A stretch of 64,000 nucleotides of DNA from JACCTH01 sp963761985. Lineage in GTDB: Bacteria > Actinomycetota > Acidimicrobiia > Spongiisociales > ZC4RG35. Under the pieces are notes generated by a model. That model did no database searches, was not told the origin of the DNA, and saw only the letters and a list, made by a program, of their open reading frames with translations. Position 1 is the stretch's first letter. Every line of letters begins with the position of its first letter. The translations under genes were made by a program, and so were the position numbers. Shown piece by piece: positions 37,286-46,093 of this stretch. The DNA is taken from NCBI GenBank assembly GCA_963761985.1, contig CAVXIT010000009.1, positions 96,992 through 160,991 of the forward strand. Reading direction: 5' to 3'.

Positions 37286-38554
37286 GGGCCGAAGCCGTGG
37301 TCTGCGGCGCCGGCATCGCCGGAGTGGCGACTGCCTTCCAGCTGGTGGTCGAACAGGGGATGCGCAACGTCAAGATCGTCGATCCTTTGCCGCCGTTGAC
37401 CCTCACTTCTGATAAGTCGACCGAGTGCTATCGCAATTGGTGGCCCAACGCCCCGATGGTCGGCTTGATGAACCGCTCCATCGACTTGCTCGAGGACTAC
37501 GACCTCCGCAGCGGCCACGCGTTCCACCTCACGCGGGCAGGGTTATCTCTACGTCACTGCCGACCCCGACCGCTTGTCGGCGATGGAAGCGGAAGCCCGC
37601 CTCATCACTGATCTCGGAGGTGGTCCGCACGATTTCTATGCCGATGGCGACAAGCTGCGAAAGGAGTTTCCCTTTCTCACAGACAGCGCGGTTGGAGGGC
37701 TCCACGCTCGCCGAGCGGGTTGGTTTTCGGCGCAACAACTCGGAGCTTGGATGCTCGCCGAGGCCAAGGTGGCCGGGCTCGAGCTGATCAAAGCTGAGGT
37801 GACCTCGATCGATTCAGATGGCGATCGGGTTCGCTCCGTCTCCGTCGACGGAAAAGCCATCGAAACACCGATAGTCATCAACGCGGCCGGACCAATGGTC
37901 AAGAAGGTCGCGGCGTTGGTCGGCGTCGATCTCCCCGTCTACTCCGAGGTTCACATCAAGGTCGCCTTCCGCGATCACCTGGGCGTGATTCCTCGCACTT
38001 CACCGATGGTGATCTGGACGGATCCACAAAAGCTGAGGTGGTCGGATGAGGAACGAGCCGGTCTCGCCGAGATGGGACGCGACGATTTGCTCGAAGAGAT
38101 GCCGCCAATGTGCCATTACCGACCCGAAGGCGGTGTCGGTAGCGACTGGCTTGTCGGTCTCTGGGAATACCACCGATTGATCCAGGATCCGGTTTGGCCT
38201 CTGCCGGACGACCCTCTCTATCCCGAAGCGGTCATGCGGGGACTCACGACATTGGTGCCTGGCCTCGGCCCCTATCTCGACCATCTTCCCCAACCGGTGG
38301 TCGACGGCGGCTACTACACCAAGACCCGGGAGAACCGCCCGCTGGTTACCCGGCTCGGTCCAGAAGGTTCTTTTCTGATCGGAGCCTTCTCCGGATTCGG
38401 CGTGATGGCGGGCGCGGCGGCAGGAGAGCTCATGGCACGACTTGTCACCGGGCGAGAACTTCCCGGGTACGCGCCGGCCTTCTCCCTCGACCGCTACCAG
38501 GACGACGCCTACCTGACTGAAATCGACGCAGTGACCAATACCGGTCAGATCTAG
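37282..38554 (+). pseudogene. FAD-dependent amino acid oxidase-like oxidoreductase (DadA/sarcosine oxidase family), frame-disrupted
   Basis: The first frame starts GTG 37282 with the dinucleotide fold VVCGAGIAGVATAFQL and runs to FHLTR near 37536. The rest (QGYLYVTADPDRL onward, ending near DAVTNTGQI) is in the +1 frame. One surplus G in the GGG at 37535-37537 explains it: CGG-(G)-CAG restores LTRQGYLYVT, and the span is 3n+1. The C-terminal FAD contact (FLIGAFSGFGVMAGAAAGEL) is intact, giving ~423 aa. The substrate is unknown; a secondary or D-amino acid is plausible. It is coupled to the ubiquitin-like gene by a 4-bp overlap. Confidence 0.75.
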
Positions 38555-38577
38555 ATTTCGCCAGATAGATTCAGCTC

Positions 38578-39759
38578 GTGGACACCGGCCTCAGCGTCGA
38601 CCTTCACCAACGAACCGAAGAGCTTCGACAGCAGGGTCTTTTCAAGGCGGAGCGAACGATCGCTTCTCCGCAAGGCGCGCACATCGAGCTTGCGGATGGA
38701 CGACGGGTGATCAACTTCTGTGCCAACAACTATCTCGGGCTTGCCGCCGATCCGCGCTTGCAACGAGCGGCCGCGGCCGGGCTCGAAGATCATGGCTATG
38801 GAACCGCTTCGGTGCGGTTCATCTGCGGGACTCAAACCGTGCACAAGGACCTCGAGCAACGCCTGGCGAGCTTTCTTCGCATGGATGACTCCATCCTCTA
38901 CTCCTCGTGCTTCGACGCCAACGGCGGCCTATTCGAGACCCTGCTCGACGAGAACGATGCGGTCATCTCCGACGCCCTGAACCATGCATCGATCATCGAT
39001 GGCGTGCGGCTCTGCAAGGCGAAGCGATTGCGCTACGCCAACAACAACATGACCGAGCTCGAAGACGCGCTCAAGCAATCTGTTGACTCCCGCTATCGCA
39101 TGATCGCGACCGATGGCGTGTTTTCGATGGATGGCGTCATCGCCAACCTTCCGGCGATCTGCGAGTTGGCCGACCGCTATCAGGCCCTGGTCATGGTCGA
39201 CGACAGCCACGCGGTCGGGTTCGTCGGTGCGGGTGGTCGAGGCACTCCTGAGGCGACCGGGGTCAGCGTCGACATCCTTACTGGAACTTTGGGCAAGGCT
39301 CTGGGTGGGGCGAGTGGGGGCTACACCGCCGCCTCGAAAGAAGTCGTCGCCTGGTTGCGCCAGCGATCGCGTCCTTACCTGTTTTCGAACAGCCTGGTCC
39401 CGGCCATCGCCGCGACGTCTCTGGTGGCACTGGATCTGATCGAGTCCAGCAACGAGCTCCGTGAACAACTCACGACCAACTCCGAACACTTCCGCCAGGC
39501 GATGACCGGCGCCGGTTTCACACTCGCCGGCGCTGGCCATCCGATCATCCCGGTGATGCTGGGCGACGCTCGAATTGCCTCGGAGATGTCCGACCGCCTG
39601 CTGGACGAGGGGGTCTATGTGATCGGCTTTTCGTTCCCGGTTGTGCCCCAGGGTCAGGCCCGCATCCGCACGCAGATGTCGGCCGCGCACACGGCAGAGG
39701 ACATCGACACGGCCGTTGCCGCCTTCGTCAAGGTGGGGGCGGCCATGGCCATATTGTGA
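38578..39759 (+). CDS. kbl: Glycine C-acetyltransferase (2-amino-3-ketobutyrate CoA ligase)
   Basis: 393 residues, close to E. coli Kbl. PLP Lys240 in TGTLGKALGGASGGY, with DDSHAVGFVG at 208-217 and the N-terminal ANNYLGLAADPRL. It converts 2-amino-3-ketobutyrate plus CoA to glycine and acetyl-CoA, the second step of threonine degradation. GTG start at 38578. The threonine dehydrogenase gene follows 10 bp downstream, so they form an operon. Confidence 0.95.
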   Translation: MDTGLSVDLHQRTEELRQQGLFKAERTIASPQGAHIELADGRRVINFCANNYLGLAADPRLQRAAAAGLEDHGYGTASVRFICGTQTVHKDLEQRLASFLRMDDSILYSSCFDANGGLFETLLDENDAVISDALNHASIIDGVRLCKAKRLRYANNNMTELEDALKQSVDSRYRMIATDGVFSMDGVIANLPAICELADRYQALVMVDDSHAVGFVGAGGRGTPEATGVSVDILTGTLGKALGGASGGYTAASKEVVAWLRQRSRPYLFSNSLVPAIAATSLVALDLIESSNELREQLTTNSEHFRQAMTGAGFTLAGAGHPIIPVMLGDARIASEMSDRLLDEGVYVIGFSFPVVPQGQARIRTQMSAAHTAEDIDTAVAAFVKVGAAMAIL

Positions 39760-39769
39760 AGGCGCTTGT

Positions 39770-40798
39770 GTGAAGGCCCTCGTCAAACGCGAGTCGGCCC
39801 CCGGACTCTGGATGGACGAGGTACCCGAGCCGCCCCTCGGCGCGGGCGAGGTGAAGATTGCGGTGGCGATGACCTCGATCTGCGGCACCGATCTCCACAT
39901 CTTTCGCTGGGACGAATGGGCGCAGGAGACGATTCCAGTTCCCCTGACGATCGGCCACGAATTCATGGGGACCATTGTCGAGTTGGCAACCGGTGTGGCC
40001 GGTTTCGAGGTCGGTCAACGCGTCTCCGGCGAGGGTCACATCACCTGCGGCCACTGCCGCAACTGCCGGGCCGGCAACCGGCACTTTTGTCACAACCACG
40101 TCGGCCTTGGCGTCACGCGGTCCGGGGCCTTCGCCGAGTTTCTCGTCCTCCCGGCGGCGAACGTGTTCCCGCTCCCTGACCACATCAGCGACGAGGTCGG
40201 GGCGATCCTCGATCCGTTGGGTAACGCCACCCACACCGCCCTCTCCTTTGACCTCGTCGGCGAAGACGTCCTCATCACCGGTGCGGGCCCAATCGGCGTG
40301 ATGGCAACCGCGATCAGTCAGCACATCGGGGCCAGGTTCGTGGTCGTGACGGATCGCAATCCATATCGGATTGCCATGGCCGAGAAGCTCGGGGCAGATC
40401 GTGCGGTACTGGCCGACGAGATCGACCTCAACGACGTGATGGAGGAGCTCGGCATGACCGAAGGCTTCGACATCGGCATGGAAATGTCGGGCAGCGGAGC
40501 GGCGCTGAATCAGATGCTGGAAGTGATGAACCATGGCGGACGGATCGGCGTGCTCGGGATTCCCCCTGAGGCGGTGACGCTTGACCTCAACTCGGTGATC
40601 TTCAAGGGACTGGTGGTGAAGGGCATCTATGGCCGGCTGATCTTCGAGACCTGGTACAAGATGGCGGCCATGCTGCAGGGTGGCCTCGATGTCTCCGCTG
40701 TGATCACCCACCGTTTCCCAGCCGACTCATTTGCCGAAGCGTTTGAGGTCGTCGGCAGTGGCGCAAGCGGCAAAGTCCTCCTCGACTGGAACACCTGA
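39770..40798 (+). CDS. tdh: L-threonine 3-dehydrogenase
   Basis: 342 residues, nearly the E. coli Tdh length. Catalytic zinc ligands Cys38, His63 and Glu64; structural zinc Cys93, Cys96, Cys99 and Cys107 in CGHCRNCRAGNRHFC; NAD fold GAGPIGVMA. It oxidises threonine to 2-amino-3-ketobutyrate for the adjacent Kbl. The start GTG 39770 is chosen because MKALVKRESAPGL matches the family N-terminus exactly. Confidence 0.95.
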   Translation: MKALVKRESAPGLWMDEVPEPPLGAGEVKIAVAMTSICGTDLHIFRWDEWAQETIPVPLTIGHEFMGTIVELATGVAGFEVGQRVSGEGHITCGHCRNCRAGNRHFCHNHVGLGVTRSGAFAEFLVLPAANVFPLPDHISDEVGAILDPLGNATHTALSFDLVGEDVLITGAGPIGVMATAISQHIGARFVVVTDRNPYRIAMAEKLGADRAVLADEIDLNDVMEELGMTEGFDIGMEMSGSGAALNQMLEVMNHGGRIGVLGIPPEAVTLDLNSVIFKGLVVKGIYGRLIFETWYKMAAMLQGGLDVSAVITHRFPADSFAEAFEVVGSGASGKVLLDWNT

Positions 40799-40929
40799 GC
40801 CATGACGCTTCGAGGTTGCTAGATTTCTCGGTAGCAAATCACCGCGATTTGGCTTCGAATCCTTCTGTCCGTTGGGTTCGGTGTTAGTTGAGAACCGACA
40901 TCTGCCAAAAGCTGATGCGGTCAGGAGGA

Positions 40930-41247
40930 ATGTTGAGGCTGTACGTAGGAAATCTTCCCTTTAGGACCACATCCGAAGATCTGAGGGTCGCCTTCAGTCG
41001 CTTCGGAGAAGTGACCTCGGCCGAAGTGCTGAGCGATCGCGAGACCGGCCGCTCCCGCGGCTTCGGTTTCGTCGAGATGCCAGACGACGTCGCCAAGGAA
41101 GCAATCTCATCCCTGGATGGGAGCGACCTGGCAGGCCGGCGGATAGTGGTCAACGAGTCACGACCGATGGCGCCCCGTCCCCCCCGTCAGGGAGGGGGAG
41201 GCGACCGCGGTGGCAACCGCAACTATCGCGATCGGGACCGTAATTAA
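40930..41247 (+). CDS. RNA-binding protein with a single RRM domain and Gly/Arg tail
   Basis: 105 residues. RNP2 is LYVGNL at the N-terminus, RNP1 is RGFGFVEM, and the domain fills residues ~3-80; the tail is Pro/Gly/Arg-rich (GGGGDRGGNRNYRDRDRN). It resembles cyanobacterial Rbp and other bacterial RRM proteins often linked to cold or RNA handling. AGGAGG lies only 1 nt before the ATG at 40930, too close to serve it well. The next codon, TTG 40933, or the upstream TTG 40888 could be the actual start. The 130-bp leader contains small inverted repeats, including TTGCTA/TAGCAA after tdh. Confidence 0.88.
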   Translation: MLRLYVGNLPFRTTSEDLRVAFSRFGEVTSAEVLSDRETGRSRGFGFVEMPDDVAKEAISSLDGSDLAGRRIVVNESRPMAPRPPRQGGGGDRGGNRNYRDRDRN

Positions 41248-41276
41248 TTAACGGCTCAGAGTTAATCAAACAACGG

Positions 41277-41319
41277 CCCAGGGTTATGACCCACGCTCAA
41301 CGTGGGTCGTAACCCTGGG
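41277..41319. terminator. Long near-perfect hairpin between convergent genes, overlapping the end of the minus-strand gene
   Basis: Left arm 41277-41295 and right arm 41301-41319 pair over 19 bp with one T-G wobble around a 5-base loop (CTCAA). It could act as a bidirectional terminator for the RRM gene and the converging DUF454 gene. It lies partly inside the latter's C-terminal codons. U-rich sequence follows only weakly on the minus side. Confidence 0.55.
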
Positions 41320-41718
41320 TTCACTGTTTCCGGAGGGCCGCGTCGGGCGGCTCCAAATAAACCAAAGGGCGAAGGCCCCAACCGCGACAAGAATCGCGCG
41401 CATCACCGTCGAGTCGGTTAACGCAACGATCGATAGTCCGAGCGAAGCCACCAACGCCACCGAGATCCAGGCTTTGGCCCTGATGGTGAATCCACCTTCT
41501 CGATAGCCGGCGATGATCCGTCCAAAGACCGGATGCGAGATCAGCCAATCGTGGAAGCGATCCGATGACCGGGCGAAGAAAAACGCGGCCAGCATGACGA
41601 AGTCGAACGTGGGAATCCCGGGCAGCCACGACATGTAGGCGAGGCCCAGGCAAATCAGCCCGAGTACCAGGTAGGTCCCGCGCAGAATCCGGCTGCGGGG
41701 TTTCCGGGTGCCGGCCAT
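41284..41718 (-). CDS. DUF454 (YbaN-like) small membrane protein
   Basis: 144 residues with three or four membrane segments. The family signature is clear: LGLAYMSWLPGIPTFDFVMLAAFFFARSSDRFHDWLISHPVFGRII. Function unknown. The start is ATG 41718, next to GGAG. The last dozen codons are encoded by a 19-bp hairpin shared with the facing RRM gene. Confidence 0.83.
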   Translation of the reverse strand: MAGTRKPRSRILRGTYLVLGLICLGLAYMSWLPGIPTFDFVMLAAFFFARSSDRFHDWLISHPVFGRIIAGYREGGFTIRAKAWISVALVASLGLSIVALTDSTVMRAILVAVGAFALWFIWSRPTRPSGNSEPRVTTHVERGS

Positions 41719-41810
41719 CTCCAAACGGTATCGGCCCCGTTGCCAACAGCGAGTCGACACCTTGTCGCTAATTTGGCTTTACCCAACAATCAGATCACTT
41801 TGGAGGCCCG

Positions 41811-42839
41811 ATGCCAGTTGCTACCCCCGAGAAGTACCAGGAGATGCTCGCTGCCGCCCGAGCCGGCGGCTACGCCTACCCGGCGATCAACGTCACCGGC
41901 AGCGAGACGCTCAACGGTGCCTTCGCCGGATTCGCCGAGGCGGAATCGGACGGGATCGTGCAGATCAGCACCGGCGGAGCCGAGTTCCTGTCGGGCACCA
42001 AGGTCAAAGACATGCCAACGGGGGCTGCGGCCTTGGCCGAATTCGCCCACGTCGCCGCTGAGCGCTACCCGGTCAACCTCGCCCTCCACACCGACCACTG
42101 CCAGCCCGAGAAAGTCGACTCTTACATTCGGCCATTGCTCGCCTTGAGCAAGGCGCGTCGAGCGGAAAGATCAGGGCCCTTGTTTTCGAGCCACATGCTG
42201 GATGCCTCGATGCTCCCGCTCGAGGAGAACTTGGCCCTCGCCCGGGAACTCCTTGACGAATGCCTGGCGGTGGGTTCCATCCTCGAGCTCGAGATCGGGA
42301 TCGTCGGCGGCAAAGAGGACGCCATGGACCACGAGGGCGTCGCCAAGGACAAGCTCTATACCACCCCCGAGGACATGGTGCGGACGGCCGAAGTGCTCGG
42401 CCTGGCGGGCGACAATCTCTATTTGCTCGCTGCGGTATTCGGCAATGTGCATGGGGTTTACAAGCCCGGCGCGGTCCAATTGCGACCGAGCATCCTGCGC
42501 GACGGGCAGGAGGCGATGGAGCAGAAGTTTGGAGCCGAAGGGCGTCACTATCTCGTGTTCCACGGCGGATCCGGATCGAGTTTGGAAGAGATCCGGGAGA
42601 CGCTCGGATACGGAGTTGTGAAGATGAACATCGACACCGACACGCAGTACGCCTTCACCCGCCCGATCGCCGACCACATGTTCTCCAATTACGCAGGGGT
42701 CCTCAAAGTCGACGGCGACGTCGGTGACAAGAACAACTACGACCCTCGCTCCTACATGAAAAAGGCCGAGGTGGGAATGTCCGGGCGAGTGGTGAAAGCC
42801 TGCGAGGACCTGATGTCGACAGGCCACACCCTCCGATAA
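41811..42839 (+). CDS. fbaA: Class II fructose-bisphosphate aldolase
   Basis: 342 residues. Zinc site around LALHTDHCQPEK (Asp95, His96 and later His residues), EIGIVGGKEDAMDH, the dihydroxyacetone-phosphate loop FHGGSGSS and KMNIDTDTQYAFTRPI. This is the glycolytic/gluconeogenic aldolase of the FbaA branch. Start ATG 41811 with GGAGG 4-5 nt upstream. It probably has its own promoter in the 92-bp gap after the divergent DUF454 gene. Confidence 0.96.
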   Translation: MPVATPEKYQEMLAAARAGGYAYPAINVTGSETLNGAFAGFAEAESDGIVQISTGGAEFLSGTKVKDMPTGAAALAEFAHVAAERYPVNLALHTDHCQPEKVDSYIRPLLALSKARRAERSGPLFSSHMLDASMLPLEENLALARELLDECLAVGSILELEIGIVGGKEDAMDHEGVAKDKLYTTPEDMVRTAEVLGLAGDNLYLLAAVFGNVHGVYKPGAVQLRPSILRDGQEAMEQKFGAEGRHYLVFHGGSGSSLEEIRETLGYGVVKMNIDTDTQYAFTRPIADHMFSNYAGVLKVDGDVGDKNNYDPRSYMKKAEVGMSGRVVKACEDLMSTGHTLR

Positions 42840-42857
42840 AATTTGGCCGTTGAAGCG

Positions 42858-43007
42858 ATGATCCCGACCGAGATGCCGTGCGTGGATTGCGACGGCACCC
42901 TCCATCTGCTCACCACCATCGAGGACGAAGTCCCCATAGAGCCCGGCGAGATCCTCGTCTACCGCTGCGACAGCTGTCTTGAACGCTTCGACATCGTCTG
43001 GGAGTAA
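42858..43007 (+). CDS. Small zinc-ribbon protein
   Basis: 49-residue open frame from ATG 42858 to TAA 43005. It has two CxxC pairs (CVDC near 8-11 and CDSC near 37-40) separated by an acidic stretch, ending ERFDIVWE. The even spacing of the pairs and codon use like its neighbours argue that it is real although very short. It lies 18 bp after fbaA on the same strand. Function unknown; a metal-binding accessory or RNA/protein-interacting knuckle is possible. Confidence 0.6.
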   Translation: MIPTEMPCVDCDGTLHLLTTIEDEVPIEPGEILVYRCDSCLERFDIVWE

Positions 43008-43075
43008 GACGCCTAGTCGATCATCCGCACTCCGGGGAAGAAACGAAACGCAGCTCCACCGCTAGCGTCGGCGGA

Positions 43076-43915
43076 GTGGCAGACACAGGCTATTTCGGGC
43101 CCGATTCGATCACCTGGACGGTCAACCAGGAGATCACGGTTCTCTTCGGGGGTGCCCGTGCGCTGCTGATGCACGCGGCTCATCCCCTGATCGCGGCTGG
43201 AGCTCGGCAGACCTCGATGTATCAGCGCGACCCGTGGGCACGCTTGCTGCGCACCCTGCAACTGCAGTCGACCATGACGTTCGGCACCAAAGAAGAAGCC
43301 GACGAGGCGGCCGAGCGAATCAATCGGCTCCATACCCGCATCAATGGCACGGATCCGGTCACCGGAGAGCAGTACGACGCCCTCGACCACGGCCTCTTGC
43401 TCTGGGTGCACGCAGCTCTCGAGGTTTCATCGATCTATTTCTTCGAACGCACCGTGCGGCCGCTCACTGTCGCGGAGCGCGACCGCTATCACCAGGAGAA
43501 CCTGATTGCCGCCGAGCTGATGTTGATTCCGCGCGAGCAGGTTCCTCCCACCTACGCCGACCTCGAAAACTATGTCGAAGAATTGACCACCTCTGGTCGC
43601 CTGCGGCGAACCGACGTGGCCGACAATGTCGCCGATCTCATCCGCAGAGGACCGGTTCCGGCGGCGTTGCGGCCGATTTGGGCATTCATCCGCTTTGCAG
43701 CATTCGGAACGCTCCATCCGTCGCTGCAACACCTCTACGGCGTCAAGTGGTCGACCTTCAAGCGTCGGTGGTTGGAGGCCAATCTTTGGATCCTCGGTCG
43801 GGTCCGGCCATTCCTACCGCGCAGGTTCCGATTCATCGGCCCCGCGCGATGGGCCTACGAGCGGCTCGAGGGCAAGCACAACCTCACGATTGCGGAGGCG
43901 GCGGCGCGGCGCTGA
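43076..43915 (+). CDS. Oxygenase MpaB / DUF2236 family protein
   Basis: 279 residues with the family pattern: LLMHAAHPLIAAGARQTSMYQRDPWARL near the N-terminus, then ALLWVHAALEVSSIYF-type His motifs and YHQENLIAAELMLIP. The conserved His residues bind heme b in the related latex-clearing and MpaB oxygenases. The substrate is unknown. GTG start at 43076 with GGCGGA close by. The 3' end overlaps the convergent dienelactone hydrolase-like gene by 32 bp. Confidence 0.85.
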   Translation: MADTGYFGPDSITWTVNQEITVLFGGARALLMHAAHPLIAAGARQTSMYQRDPWARLLRTLQLQSTMTFGTKEEADEAAERINRLHTRINGTDPVTGEQYDALDHGLLLWVHAALEVSSIYFFERTVRPLTVAERDRYHQENLIAAELMLIPREQVPPTYADLENYVEELTTSGRLRRTDVADNVADLIRRGPVPAALRPIWAFIRFAAFGTLHPSLQHLYGVKWSTFKRRWLEANLWILGRVRPFLPRRFRFIGPARWAYERLEGKHNLTIAEAAARR

Positions 43916-44603
43916 GATAACGAGCAAAGAACGCCTCGATCCGGGTCCACGCGTCTTCGGCTGCTTCCCTCTGATACCCGAGGGCCAGCAACGGGCGCCC
44001 AACCCCTTCGACGATCCCATGACCTTCGGATTGATTCATGAATCCGTGACCGGCATCCGCATAGAGCTTCACATCGTGATCGATCCCGGCGGCTGAGAGC
44101 AGACGAGCAGCCTTCTCGGCGCTGCGTCCGAAGACCCGGTCCCTGGCGCCATATGAAGCGACTACCGGACAGCTAGCGACAAGCTCGTCGGCAACCAGTC
44201 CGTAGTTGGGAGCAGTGACATCGACTTGTCCGCGGGCGCCGAGGAGGAATGCGAAGCCCCCACCGAGGCAGAACCCAATGCAGCCGACCATTCCCGAGCA
44301 ATCGGTGCGCGTCCGCAACCAGGCGACGACTGCCTCAACCTTGTCAACCGAATCGCCTTGACCACGGCGCAGATCGCGGAACAGCCCGGCGATGCAGCGC
44401 CAGCCGCCACCCGCGACAAGATCTGGTGCGACCGCCAGATATCCCATCTTCGCCACACGATCGGTGATCCGCCGGATGTCGTCGTCAAGCCCGAATCCTT
44501 GATGTAGCACCACCACCCCGGCCCACGGACCTCCGCTATCGGGAGCTGCCAGATATCCGGGGATGGGATCACCGGCGATATACAAAGTCAGATCGCCGCC
44601 CAC
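43884..44603 (-). CDS. Dienelactone hydrolase family protein
   Basis: 239 residues. The nucleophile is a cysteine (GFCLGGGFAF), with Asp in YGARDRVFG and His in AGHGFMN, the DLH Cys-Asp-His triad. The N-terminal half matches typical YLAAPDSGGPWAGVVVLHQGFGLDDDI. It may hydrolyse lactones or esters. GTG start at 44603. A divergent oxidoreductase gene begins 71 bp away. Confidence 0.85.
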   Translation of the reverse strand: MGGDLTLYIAGDPIPGYLAAPDSGGPWAGVVVLHQGFGLDDDIRRITDRVAKMGYLAVAPDLVAGGGWRCIAGLFRDLRRGQGDSVDKVEAVVAWLRTRTDCSGMVGCIGFCLGGGFAFLLGARGQVDVTAPNYGLVADELVASCPVVASYGARDRVFGRSAEKAARLLSAAGIDHDVKLYADAGHGFMNQSEGHGIVEGVGRPLLALGYQREAAEDAWTRIEAFFARYLSAAPPPPQS

Positions 44604-44674
44604 GTTGCGCGACCGTAACGGGCTCGATCTCAGAATGTCGTGGTGGCCAGGCCAACGTCGTCAAGAATGGAACC

Positions 44675-46093
44675 GTGACGAGTTACGACGCCGTGGTGGT
44701 GGGAGCAGGACCCAATGGTTTGGCGGCCGCCGTCGCCCTGGCCCGAGCCGGAAAGTCGGTGAAGGTGATCGAAGGCGCGTCAACGATCGGCGGTGGGGCG
44801 CGCACGATGGAGCTCACCGCTCCCGGTTTTCGCCATGACGTCTGTTCGGCCGTCCATCCGTTGGGCCTCGGCTCACCGTTCTTTCGCGACCTGCCCCTCG
44901 AGGATTTCGGGCTGCGCTGGGTGCATCCCCCGATTCCTTTCGCCCATCCAATCAACGCGCGTGATGCCGTGTACGTCCATCGATCGGTCGAAGCGACGGC
45001 GGAGGATCTAGGTGGTGTCGATGGCGAGGAGTACCGGCATCGCATTGAGCCATTGGTGAAGGATTGGGATCTCATCGAACCGCAGATCCTGGGGCCGGTT
45101 GTTCGGGTCCCGCGCCACCCGTTGGCAATGGCTCGTTTTGGCTGGGTCGGTGTTCTGCCCGCGACGAGCCTGATCGGCGCGTTTCGGCACGAAGGCGCCA
45201 AGGCAATCTTCGCCGGGACCGCCGCTCATGCCTATCTCCCGTTGTCACGACCGTTGACCGCTTCGTTCGGTTTGCTCTATCCCATGACAGCCCATCGCTG
45301 GGGCTGGCCCTTTGCGGCTGGGGGATCTCAGGCCATCGTCGACGCGCTCGCCGGCTATTTGGAGTCGCTCGGGGGAGAAATCGAGACCGGTCACTGGATC
45401 TCCCGGCTCTCCGATTTGCCGCCCGCGAAGGTGACTTTGCTCGATGTAACTCCCGACGTGTTCCTGCAAATGGCCGGCGAAAAGCTGCCGACTATTTACC
45501 GGCTGCGGATGAAACGCTTTCGGCGGGCTCCGGGTGCTTTCAAGGTGGACTATGCCTTGTCAGGGCCGATGCCCTGGGTCAACCAGCGCCTGCTCGAAGC
45601 CGGGACCGTTCATATCGGTTCGGCCGAGTCGATCGTTGCCGCCGAGGCCGCGATTTGGAAGGGTCGGCGTCCGCAACGTCCGTTCCTCCTTGTCGCCCAA
45701 CCGAGCCTTTTCGATCCGAGCCGCGCCCCGATAGGTCAACACACGCTGTGGGTCTATGCCCACGTGCCCCGCGGCACAACCGACGATTACTTGCCGGCGA
45801 TCGAAGCGGAACTCGAAAAGCTCGCGCCGGGCTTTAGCACCAAGGTGATTGACCGGTGTGTTTCAACTCCGGCGGATCTCGAGGCCTACAACCCGAACTA
45901 CGTCGGCGGAGATATCACCGGCGGTGCCCACACCTTCAAACAGGTTGTGTTCCGGCCGCTTCCCTCGATGAATCCTTACACAACCCCTATCCCCGGCGTC
46001 TTCCTTTGCTCCTCGTCGACCCCACCCGGAGCAGGAGTGCACGGCATGTGCGGCTACTGGGCCGCGCAGACGGCGTTAAAGCACCTTTCCTAG
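44675..46093 (+). CDS. Phytoene desaturase-like FAD/NAD(P)-binding oxidoreductase
   Basis: 472 residues. N-terminal AVVVGAGPNGLAAAVALARAG plus IGGGART is the FAD fold of the CrtI superfamily. The C-terminal PLPSMNPYTTPIPGVFLCSSSTPPGAGVHGMCGYWAA segment completes the cofactor site. No other carotenoid gene is nearby, so actual desaturation is unproven; the subgroup acts on varied lipids. The 3' end overlaps the convergent exonuclease gene by 4 bp. Confidence 0.87.
   Translation: MTSYDAVVVGAGPNGLAAAVALARAGKSVKVIEGASTIGGGARTMELTAPGFRHDVCSAVHPLGLGSPFFRDLPLEDFGLRWVHPPIPFAHPINARDAVYVHRSVEATAEDLGGVDGEEYRHRIEPLVKDWDLIEPQILGPVVRVPRHPLAMARFGWVGVLPATSLIGAFRHEGAKAIFAGTAAHAYLPLSRPLTASFGLLYPMTAHRWGWPFAAGGSQAIVDALAGYLESLGGEIETGHWISRLSDLPPAKVTLLDVTPDVFLQMAGEKLPTIYRLRMKRFRRAPGAFKVDYALSGPMPWVNQRLLEAGTVHIGSAESIVAAEAAIWKGRRPQRPFLLVAQPSLFDPSRAPIGQHTLWVYAHVPRGTTDDYLPAIEAELEKLAPGFSTKVIDRCVSTPADLEAYNPNYVGGDITGGAHTFKQVVFRPLPSMNPYTTPIPGVFLCSSSTPPGAGVHGMCGYWAAQTALKHLS

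Noticed and set aside
40799..40929. Possible riboswitch or tRNA in the leader of the RRM gene
   Set aside because: Small stems only (TTGCTA/TAGCAA); no cloverleaf, TPsiC loop or known aptamer core.
41165..41215. C-run / G-run palindrome in the RRM gene tail, similar in look to the foldback element at 62.7 kb
   Set aside because: It encodes the Pro/Gly-rich tail; only short G/C runs match, without the 23-bp inverted ends.
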